Shown here in pieces: positions 1-5,438 of a DNA stretch of 6,314 nucleotides. Source of the stretch: Acidobacteriaceae bacterium (GTDB taxonomy: Bacteria > Acidobacteriota > Terriglobia > Terriglobales > Acidobacteriaceae); NCBI GenBank assembly GCA_030042915.1, contig JASHYS010000369.1, positions 1-6,314 on the forward strand, written 5' to 3'. The position numbers and the translations under genes were made by a program. The notes below the pieces were generated by a model. It searched no databases. It was not told the DNA's origin and worked only from the letters and a program-made list of their open reading frames with translations. Every line of letters starts with the position of its first letter. The stretch's first letter is position 1.

Positions 1-475
1 TGGGACTGACCATCTTCGCCAAGCCGAAATCCATGACTTTGGTGTTTCCACGCTTAGTTACGAAAATATTGGCGGGCTTTATGTCGCGGTGAATTATGCC
101 CCCAGAGTGGGCAGCATCGAGCGCGTCGGCGATTTCGATCCCGATTTCCAGAAGGCGCTCCGATTCCATCGGTCGATTGCCGATCAGGTGCTTCAGGGTC
201 GCCCCGTCGAGAAACTCCATCGCGATGAAGGTTTGATCCCCATGCCTTCCGATTTCGTAGATAGTGCAAATGTTGGGGTGGTTCAACGCGGACGCCGCAC
301 GCGCCTCGCGGCGAAAACGTTCGAGCGCCTGCTGGTCTCGCGCAAGTTCTTCGGGGAGGAATTTCAAGGCTACGAACCTGCCAAGCTCGACGTCCTCAGC
401 CTTGTACACCACACCCATACCGCCGCCACCCAGCTTCTCGATGACGCGGTAGTGCGAGATGGTCTGACCGATCAT
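1..475 (-). CDS. Hanks-type serine/threonine protein kinase, N-terminal part (cut by left window edge)
   Basis: The minus strand reads open from an ATG at 475 to the window edge, giving 158 codons of a bacterial Ser/Thr kinase catalytic domain. All N-lobe and catalytic landmarks are present: Gly-rich loop [11 protein letters not shown] (residues 16-26), ATP-anchoring Lys38 in VALKFL, the probable helix-C Glu57, catalytic loop HRDIKPAN (129-136, Asp131, Lys133, Asn136) and the metal-binding DFG (149-151). It is therefore probably an active kinase that phosphorylates proteins in the cytoplasm. The activation loop, C-lobe and any sensor domain lie outside the window, so the signal is unknown; acidobacterial relatives often carry a membrane segment plus TPR or beta-propeller repeats. 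The start is well bounded: an in-frame TGA lies 36 bases upstream with no other ATG between. No Shine-Dalgarno sequence is visible. It is divergent from the envelope genes to the right. Confidence 0.95.
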   Translation of the reverse strand, partial: MIGQTISHYRVIEKLGGGGMGVVYKAEDVELGRFVALKFLPEELARDQQALERFRREARAASALNHPNICTIYEIGRHGDQTFIAMEFLDGATLKHLIGNRPMESERLLEIGIEIADALDAAHSGGIIHRDIKPANIFVTKRGNTKVMDFGLAKMVSP

Positions 476-482
476 TGGGCCG

Positions 483-512
483 ATCTTAGGGACTGGGCGT
501 CGGGCAAGTCAA
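483..512 (-). promoter_or_regulatory. Predicted sigma70-like promoter of the kinase gene
   Basis: On the minus strand TTGACT (512-507, five of six matches to TTGACA) is followed after 18 bases by TAAGAT (488-483, four of six matches to TATAAT, including the key first, second and last bases). The -10 box ends only seven bases before the kinase ATG, so transcription would begin at or next to the start codon. This fits the lack of a ribosome binding site and suggests a leaderless mRNA. The boxes are read directly; their use is inferred. Confidence 0.5.
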
Positions 513-569
513 TGATGAACGAAGGTTTCGTTTCCGGCAGGTTAATCAGACGAAGTCTTGCTAAGAATC

Positions 570-598
570 GTCGAGTTCCGGATTGTCGGCAACTCGGC
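570..598. repeat. Strong inverted repeat / hairpin in the divergent intergenic region
   Basis: CGAGTTCCG (572-580) pairs with CGG (587-589) and AACTCG (591-596) around a GATTGT loop, with one bulged C at 590. Two more outer pairs, one of them G-T, extend the stem to 570-598. That gives about eleven pairs. There is no T-run beside it, so it does not look like an intrinsic terminator. It is the first of several palindromes in this spacer. Confidence 0.55.
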
Positions 599-606
599 AG
601 TTACGT

Positions 607-700
607 TCTTGCGCTCCCCGCGGGAACTTGGCTTCTTGGGCGGATGCTTTCCCAGGACTGGCGTCCGGGGCTAAAGTCTTGCGCTCCCTTTGGGGGCTTG
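607..700. repeat. Degenerate 24-bp direct repeat, two copies, with a hairpin between
   Basis: TCTTGCGCTCCC occurs at 607-618 and 677-688. The match continues as a gapped pattern (three variable bases, GGG, two variable bases, CTTG) to 630 and 700. Each copy can fold into a small hairpin with a three-base loop (615-625 and 683-697). Between the copies, 651-670 folds as CCC-A-GGAC, loop TGGC, GTCC-G-GGG, seven pairs with one A-G mismatch. The composition, including GGGGCTAAAGTCTTGC, resembles dispersed non-coding repeats that I associate with acidobacterial spacers. That family assignment is from memory and unverified. Confidence 0.5.
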
Positions 701-729
701 CGCGTGTCTCCTTCGCGAGTCGAGCCGCC

Positions 730-773
730 CCAGGCTGAAGGCCTGGCTGCTTATTCCGTTGCACCTTTGCAAC
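730..773. repeat. Two adjacent perfect palindromes (CCAGGC/GCCTGG and GTTGCA/TGCAAC)
   Basis: CCAGGC-TGAAG-GCCTGG spans 730-746 with perfect six-base arms and a five-base loop. GTTGCA-CCTT-TGCAAC spans 758-773 with perfect six-base arms and a four-base loop. They lie 11 bases apart and probably form one element with the repeats to the left. The AGGCTGAAGGCCTGG core resembles a REP-like palindrome that seems common between acidobacterial genes. No coding sequence overlaps them. Confidence 0.55.
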
Positions 774-855
774 TTATGAGACGGCGATTCGACCTTTTGC
801 CGGTGTGGTCCGTCTAGGAAACAGGGCCGGCGCCATGCGGTATTCGCGCGCCATC

Positions 856-878
856 CTGGCGATTCGTGGAATCGCCGG
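856..878 (+). promoter_or_regulatory. Ten-pair hairpin just upstream of the ribosome binding site
   Basis: GGCGATTC (858-865) and GAATCGCC (869-876) are perfect inverted arms around a GTG loop. Outer pairs T857-G877 and C856-G878 lengthen the stem to ten. It ends eight bases before the GGAG at 886. It could be a 5'-UTR stem affecting translation or mRNA stability, or a symmetric protein-binding site; the sequence does not decide. The GTG in its loop is an in-frame possible start, but hairpin burial and the signal-peptide position both favour the ATG at 899. Confidence 0.55.
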
Positions 879-885
879 AAAACAC

Positions 886-889
886 GGAG
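886..889 (+). promoter_or_regulatory. Ribosome binding site deciding the start at 899
   Basis: GGAG lies nine bases before the ATG at 899, a normal spacing. It selects this ATG over the in-frame GTG at 866, which would add eleven mostly polar residues ahead of the signal peptide. Confidence 0.65.
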
Positions 890-898
890 CAAGACGGT

Positions 899-2056
899 AT
901 GAGATCGACGAGAACGGCGCGTGTGGTGTGGGCTCTGGCGGCGTGGCTGCTGGCTGCCCTGCCCTCGGTCCGGGCGCAGGCCACGCATTATCTGGGAAGC
1001 ATCACCGCGATCAACGGCGATACCCTGACCGTGAAGACCGACGCCGGCGACGTGCACCAGGTTCAGGTTCCCTCCAGCGCTCAACTGAAGCGCATCGAGC
1101 CCGGACAAACCGATCTGAGCAAGGCCGAGCCGCTCGATTTCTCAAGCCTCGCCGTCGGCGACCGCGTTCTGGTCAATATTGATCCGAATGCGACGGGAAC
1201 AGTGCCTCAGGCTCTGCGCGTCATCGCCATCAAGAAGGCCGACGTGACCAAGATGCAGCAGTCGCAGACCGAGGAGTGGGCGCAAGGCGTCCACGGCCTG
1301 GTGAAGAGCGTCGATCCTGCGGCGGGCGCAATTGTAGTCACCCAGCGGGCCGGCCCGGTGACTAAAGTCGTCACCGTAAATGTGACCAAGACCACCATCC
1401 TGAAGCGCTATGCGCCCGGCTCGGTGAGCTTCGAAGAGGCGCAACCCGCGCCCATCGATGCCATCAAGCCTGGAGACCAGTTGTCGGCGCGGGGTACGAA
1501 GAATGCCGATGGGACGGCCATCGCGGCCGACGCGGTGGTTTCGGGCAGCTTCCGCAGCGTTGCCGGAACCGTTCTTTCCACTGACACGGCAGCTTCAAAC
1601 GTTACGGTGAAGGACCTGGCGACCAAGAAGCCGGTGACCATTCACATCAGCGCCGATGCGCAGTTGCGCCGGCTCGACGATACCGTTGCCACACGGCTGG
1701 CCGCGATGATGAAAGGCGGCCAGGGTGGAGCAGGCGGCGGAGCGGGCGCGGCTCGCCCTGCTTCCAACGGGCAAGGCGGCGGGCAAGGCGGCGGTGGCGG
1801 GCAACATTCATTTGGCCAGGGGCGAGGGGGCGCCGGCGGTGGCGATCTGGAAGCCATGCTTGACCGCGCGCCGACCATTCAGCTTGCCAGTTTGCAAAAA
1901 GGCGAAGCCGTGATGATCGTAGCCACTGAGGATCCGTCGGGAGTGAATGCAGTCAAGCTGCTGGCCGGAGTCGAGCCGCTGCTTGAAGCGCCTGAAGCAC
2001 AGGATCTTCTTGCCAGCTGGAGTTTGAGCCAAAGCGCGCCTGAGGCGCCGCAATAA
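899..2056 (+). CDS. Exported three-repeat beta-module protein (DUF5666-like) with Gly-rich insert
   Basis: This is a 385-residue protein of unknown function. Residues 1-28 form a Sec signal peptide: MRSTRTARV, a hydrophobic WALAAWLLAAL core, then VRAQA with cleavage near residue 26 or 28, so it is probably periplasmic or secreted. Three related units follow, at about 30-113, 130-218 and 221-357. Each opens with a pattern like GSITAINGDTLTVKT or GTVLSTDTAASNVTVKD and closes with a LxxGDxVxV-type strand (SLAVGDRVLV, AIKPGDQLSA, SLQKGEAVMI). This spacing matches the DUF5666 type of small beta-barrel, by pattern recognition only. Residues 272-316 are a Gly/Gln/Ala-rich segment splitting the third unit. 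There are no cysteines, no later membrane helix and no catalytic motif, which suits a binding or structural role. It lies 198 bases upstream of the receptor gene on the same strand and may be co-transcribed with it. Confidence 0.85.
   Translation: MRSTRTARVVWALAAWLLAALPSVRAQATHYLGSITAINGDTLTVKTDAGDVHQVQVPSSAQLKRIEPGQTDLSKAEPLDFSSLAVGDRVLVNIDPNATGTVPQALRVIAIKKADVTKMQQSQTEEWAQGVHGLVKSVDPAAGAIVVTQRAGPVTKVVTVNVTKTTILKRYAPGSVSFEEAQPAPIDAIKPGDQLSARGTKNADGTAIAADAVVSGSFRSVAGTVLSTDTAASNVTVKDLATKKPVTIHISADAQLRRLDDTVATRLAAMMKGGQGGAGGGAGAARPASNGQGGGQGGGGGQHSFGQGRGGAGGGDLEAMLDRAPTIQLASLQKGEAVMIVATEDPSGVNAVKLLAGVEPLLEAPEAQDLLASWSLSQSAPEAPQ
1715..1843 (+). repeat. Low-complexity Gly-rich coding segment
   Basis: About 43 codons encode mainly Gly with some Gln and Ala (GGQGGAGGGAG, then NGQGGGQGGGGGQ, then GQGRGGAGGG). 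GGCGGGCAAGGCGGC-type units recur in the DNA. The segment interrupts the third beta module and is probably a flexible loop. Such tracts tend to vary in length between strains and invite assembly errors. Confidence 0.8.
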
Positions 2057-2254
2057 ACGGGGTTCTGCTTTTTTATTACAACTAGAGCGGTTTCTAGAAG
2101 ACTGGTCGTGCGATTGGAAATGGTCCGCAAGGGCTGAGTGTGCCTGTGTGCAGACCCTCGCCGTCGCGCGAGCCGGCCGCCGGGCGGTTTCGCCGGCCGT
2201 GCTCTTGTCACGGGAGCACGATTCTTGAACGCGCTCGGAAGAATCGGGGGAATC
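2057..2254 (+). promoter_or_regulatory. Spacer/leader before the receptor gene, with palindromes
   Basis: These 198 bases contain CTAGA-GCGGTT-TCTAG (2082-2097, perfect five-base arms), which could be an operator. Further on, CTCGC...GCGAG (2157-2172) and a GC-rich stem (2179-2197, seven pairs, GTTT loop, one bulged G) form two hairpins. A T-run at 2069-2074 follows the preceding stop codon, but no stem abuts it, so I do not call a terminator. No convincing -35/-10 pair was found. The reading frame stays open upstream to a GTG at 2138, but that extension (MCLCADPRRRASRPP...) does not look like a protein N-terminus. Confidence 0.4.
2212..2216 (+). promoter_or_regulatory. Possible ribosome binding site for an alternative receptor start
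   Basis: GGGAG lies eight bases before an in-frame TTG at 2225. That start would lengthen the receptor's signal peptide by ten residues. The competing GTG at 2255 has a G-run (2246-2250) only four bases away, a less typical signal, but gives a more standard signal peptide. The choice is unresolved. Confidence 0.35.
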
Positions 2255-5200
2255 GTGTACGTAAGATTTTTGAACGCCTTTTTGATGGCTGCGGCGCCTT
2301 TGGCCGGCAACTTTGCGCAGGCACAATCGGCGCCTGCGGCAACGGCAGCTCCTGCGTTGGCTGCGCCGGCACAAGCTCCTGCGTCGGCCGCGCCGGCACA
2401 AACCAGCACCACCGCGACCGGTGTGCTGCACGGCCATATCACTGACCCCACCGGTGCGCTGATTCCCGGCGCGCAGGTGACGGTGCTTACGGCGGCGGGC
2501 AAAAAAGTGGGCAGCACCACTGCTGACCCGGCAGGCGGCTATCAGGTGCGCGGTCTGGGAGCAGGCAGCTACGTCATCCAGGCCGACTTTTCAGGATTCG
2601 CGCCCTTCGTCTCTGCTCCCATTCCACTCACCGCGGGGCAATCGAAGAATATCGACATCAAGATGGCCATCGAAGCTGCCGACGTTGAGGTGGTGGTGAC
2701 CGACGAAGGCGCGCCCACGGTGAGCACCGACGCCGGCGCCAATGCCAGCGCCATTGTTCTCAAGGGCAGCGACCTCGACGCCCTGTCGGACGATCCCGAC
2801 GAGCTCTCCAACGAGTTGACCGCGCTGGCCGGGCCTTCAGCGGGTCCCAACGGCGGCCAGATTTACATTGATGGATTTACCGGCGGCCAGCTGCCGCCCA
2901 AATCGGCCATCCGCGAGATTCGCATCAACCAGAATCCGTTTTCGGCCGAGTACGATCGCCTGGGCTACGGCCGCATCGAAATTCTCACCAAGCCCGGCAC
3001 CGATACGCTGCATGGACGTTTCTTCGGCCAGGGCAACGATAACGTCTTTAACAGCGGCAATCCTTTTACGACCGAGCTGCCCGCCTATTACAGCTACCAG
3101 TACAACGCCACGGTGAGCGGGGCGCTCTCGAAGAAGGCTTCGTACTTCTTCAGCGTGGAGCAGCGCAACAACCAGACCGATTCCGTCTACACGATTCTGA
3201 ACGGACCGGTTTACAACGCCGCCACCAACACCTATTCGGCCAGCCCCGGCTCAGTGAACGGCAGTCTCTTCAGTCCGGGCACGCACATCAATGTGTCGCC
3301 GCGCATCGACCTGCAACTGGGCCAAAAGAACACGCTCACGTTGCGCTACCAGTACTTCCACAACAACGTGTCCAATTCGCTGAACGGATCAACCTCGTTG
3401 CCGACCCTGGCGAACAGCAGCCTGTCTGACGAGCACACCGTGCAGATCAGCGATTCGCAGATCATCAACGATCACCTGGTTGACGAAACGCGCTTCGAAT
3501 ACCGGCACGCTCCAGGGTCAACCACGCCCGTCAGCACGGAGCCGAATTTCAGCGTGCCCGGCGTCTTTGCTGCCGGCGGCAACGGCGGCCAGTACTCCAA
3601 CAGCCACCAGGATCACCTGGAGCTGCAGAACGTGTTCAACCTCACCAAGGGCAAACAGGCCATCAAGTTTGGCACCTGGCTGCGCGATAATCGCGAAGCC
3701 ATCACCACGGATGGAAACTTCAACGGCTCTTTTATTTTTCCGTCGATCACCGCGTTTATCGACACGTGGAATGGCGTGGCGGCGGGCGAGGATTTCGCCC
3801 AGATTGCGGCGGCTTGCCCCTCCACGCAGACCGGCGGCTGCCTGCCCACGAATCTGACCTACACCACGGGCAACGAAAAGTTCCAGGGCAATGTCTTCGA
3901 TGCCGCGGTCTTTTTTCAGGACGACTGGAAGCTGAACAAGAACCTCACGCTCTCCGGCGGTTTGCGCTGGGAATCGCAAAACCATACCGCGGATCACGAC
4001 GATTGGGGCCCGCGCGTGGCGTTTGCGTACGCTCTTGACGGGCACAAGAAAGGCGGCGTGGCAAAAACCGTGCTGCGCGGCGGCTACGGATACTTCTACG
4101 ACCGATTTGCCATCGCCAGCCTGATGAACCTGGAGATGTTCAACACAACGGCCAGGAGCCAGTCGCAGATCAGTATCGATAATCCCACCTGCGCCGGCGC
4201 TTCCAGTCTGACTGCCATCAACTTCTCCAGTTGCGGAACAGCGACCACCGCCACGCCGCAAATCTACGCCATCAGTCTCGGCTACCATGCACCGTACGCC
4301 GAACAACTCGGCTCCAGCCTGGAGCGGCAGTTGACCAAGGCATCCACGCTGACGTTCACCTACCTGCACTCGTTTGGAGTGCACCAACTGGTCACGCGCG
4401 ACTCCAACGCCTACCTGCCGGGAACGTATTCGTACAACGCGAATGGAACCATCACGACCACTGCGCCGCGTCCCGACCCGAACCTGGGCATTGTCCAGCA
4501 ATATTTCCCTGAGGCGGTCTACAACCAGAACCAGGTGATTGTGAACATCAACGCCCGCTTCTCGCCGAACCTGGGCGTGCAGGGCTTTTACAACTGGACT
4601 GAGGGCAACTCCGACGGCGGAGGCGGATCGAACCCAACAAATTCCTACAATCTTTGGCAGGACTACGGGCGCGCGTTGTTCATCCATCCGCAGATGCTGT
4701 TCCTGATGGGCAATTACACAGGCCCCTGGGCTGTGACCTTCAATCCGTTTCTGGTTTTCCAGGCGGGCCGTCCCTTCAACGTCAGCACGCCTTACGATCT
4801 GACGGGCGATGCGTTCTTCAACGACCGGCCCTCGTACGCAGGAGTTAACGCGCCCGCAGCCGATGTCTATCAGACATCTTTCGGCGCGCTGGATGCGATT
4901 CCGCAGGCGGGCGAGGCCATCGTCGCTCCCGGCATCGGCAACAGCCCGTCAAGCTTTGCGCTGAATCTGCGTCTCAGCCGATCGTGGGGCATCGGGCCCA
5001 AGGTGGAGTCGTCGTCGAACGGCCCGCAAGGCGGTCCGCCGCCGGGTGGTCCGCCCCCGGGCGGCGGTCCTGGCGGAGGCGGTGGTGGCCGTGGCGGAGG
5101 CGGCGGCTTTGGTCCCGGCGGCTTCGGCGGCGGGTTCGGCGGGCCAGGCGGCGGAGGCGGAGGAAATCGCGGCGGCATGTCGAATACAGGCCGCAAGTAT

Positions 5201-5380
5201 TCGCTGACCTTCAGTGCCCAGGCATTGAACCTCTTCAATGATGTCGATCTTGGCTCGCCGGTGGGCAACATCACGGCGCCGAGCTTCGGCAGGTCCACCA
5301 GCCTTGTGGGCGGTATGTTTGCATCGCCGGGCAGCACGGCGGTGCGCCGGATCTACTTTACGACGGCGTTTACGTTCTAA
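2255..5380 (+). CDS. Oar-like TonB-dependent outer-membrane receptor
   Basis: From the GTG at 2255 this is 1,041 residues, close to the usual size for acidobacterial Oar-like receptors. In order: signal peptide (1-23, MYVRFLNAFLMAAAPLAG then AQA); an Ala/Pro/Thr-rich linker (24-54); a carboxypeptidase-regulatory-like beta-sandwich (about 55-148, ITDPTGALIPGAQVTV and GGYQVRGLGAGSY); a TonB plug (about 152-254, IYIDGFTGG and IREIRINQNPFSAEYDR); then a long beta-barrel ending in Phe1041 (YFTTAFTF), the usual outer-membrane assembly signal. It should import a bulky or scarce substrate, perhaps a glycan or peptide, using TonB energy; the ligand cannot be read. No clear TonB box is visible. Two close Cys pairs (521/529 and 646/660) and a Gly/Pro-rich turn (923-974) are notable. 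The start could instead be TTG 2225, giving 1,051 residues. Family call is firm, substrate unknown. Confidence 0.93.
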   Translation: MYVRFLNAFLMAAAPLAGNFAQAQSAPAATAAPALAAPAQAPASAAPAQTSTTATGVLHGHITDPTGALIPGAQVTVLTAAGKKVGSTTADPAGGYQVRGLGAGSYVIQADFSGFAPFVSAPIPLTAGQSKNIDIKMAIEAADVEVVVTDEGAPTVSTDAGANASAIVLKGSDLDALSDDPDELSNELTALAGPSAGPNGGQIYIDGFTGGQLPPKSAIREIRINQNPFSAEYDRLGYGRIEILTKPGTDTLHGRFFGQGNDNVFNSGNPFTTELPAYYSYQYNATVSGALSKKASYFFSVEQRNNQTDSVYTILNGPVYNAATNTYSASPGSVNGSLFSPGTHINVSPRIDLQLGQKNTLTLRYQYFHNNVSNSLNGSTSLPTLANSSLSDEHTVQISDSQIINDHLVDETRFEYRHAPGSTTPVSTEPNFSVPGVFAAGGNGGQYSNSHQDHLELQNVFNLTKGKQAIKFGTWLRDNREAITTDGNFNGSFIFPSITAFIDTWNGVAAGEDFAQIAAACPSTQTGGCLPTNLTYTTGNEKFQGNVFDAAVFFQDDWKLNKNLTLSGGLRWESQNHTADHDDWGPRVAFAYALDGHKKGGVAKTVLRGGYGYFYDRFAIASLMNLEMFNTTARSQSQISIDNPTCAGASSLTAINFSSCGTATTATPQIYAISLGYHAPYAEQLGSSLERQLTKASTLTFTYLHSFGVHQLVTRDSNAYLPGTYSYNANGTITTTAPRPDPNLGIVQQYFPEAVYNQNQVIVNINARFSPNLGVQGFYNWTEGNSDGGGGSNPTNSYNLWQDYGRALFIHPQMLFLMGNYTGPWAVTFNPFLVFQAGRPFNVSTPYDLTGDAFFNDRPSYAGVNAPAADVYQTSFGALDAIPQAGEAIVAPGIGNSPSSFALNLRLSRSWGIGPKVESSSNGPQGGPPPGGPPPGGGPGGGGGGRGGGGGFGPGGFGGGFGGPGGGGGGNRGGMSNTGRKYSLTFSAQALNLFNDVDLGSPVGNITAPSFGRSTSLVGGMFASPGSTAVRRIYFTTAFTF
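2348..2401 (+). repeat. 27-bp tandem duplication in the receptor's Ala/Pro linker
   Basis: Two adjacent 27-base units (2348-2374 and 2375-2401) differ at only two positions, both T to C. They encode APALAAPAQ and APASAAPAQ in frame. The duplication lengthens the flexible linker between the signal peptide and the N-terminal beta-sandwich by nine residues. Confidence 0.9.
5021..5176 (+). repeat. Low-complexity Gly/Pro-rich segment in the receptor barrel
   Basis: About 52 codons encode Gly/Pro (GGPPPGGPPPGGG), then nearly pure Gly with Arg and Phe. The segment lies between barrel strands at about residues 899-914 and 982-995. If the last strand ends in the periplasm as usual, this turn is periplasmic rather than surface-exposed. 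It is flanked by well-conserved receptor sequence and keeps the frame. Confidence 0.85.
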
Positions 5381-5438
5381 AGGCAGGGACTAGGGGACTG
5401 AGGGAGATCGCACGGCTTTCTTGCTCCCTTGCTCCTGT
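5381..5438. other. Convergent intergenic gap with short repeats and a weak inverted repeat
   Basis: The 58 bases between the receptor and glycosyltransferase stop codons start with degenerate 7-8-base tandem units (GGGACTA, GGGGACTG, AGGGAGA, 5386-5407). AGGGAG (5401-5406) can pair with CTCCCT (5424-5429) across a 17-base loop, possibly a weak bidirectional terminator. No T-run follows on either strand, so the terminator reading is only tentative. Confidence 0.35.

Noticed and set aside
607..773. CRISPR array
   Set aside because: Repeat copies are only two, degenerate and unevenly spaced, with no regular spacers and no cas gene.
89..817. A 242-codon plus-strand reading frame
   Set aside because: It overlaps the kinase domain on the opposite strand for most of its coding length and then runs through the hairpin-rich spacer. 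Its translation has no recognisable domain, whereas the minus strand shows HRD and DFG motifs.
797..820. TTGCCG...TAGGAA as a promoter for the exported-protein gene
   Set aside because: The spacing is only 12 bases and the -10 match is poor.
671..1182. Short reading frames on both strands around the intergenic spacer and the exported-protein start
   Set aside because: They include palindromic spacer DNA and overlap the signal-peptide gene in other frames; the translations are Arg-rich without a plausible N-terminus.
2036..2074. Intrinsic terminator after the exported-protein gene (GCGCC-TGA-GGCGC plus T-run)
   Set aside because: The stem lies within the coding sequence and is about 20 bases from the T-run at 2069-2074, too far for a canonical terminator.
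1808..2520. Overlapping minus-strand reading frames of about 210 codons
   Set aside because: They are antisense to the exported protein and the receptor N-terminus. One is Arg/Ser-rich and the other Ala/Cys-rich, typical of frame shadows.
3518..4687. A 389-codon minus-strand reading frame inside the receptor gene
   Set aside because: It is a high-GC antisense shadow of a clear receptor coding region. The translation is Val/Arg/Gly-rich, has no domain and no ribosome site was noted.
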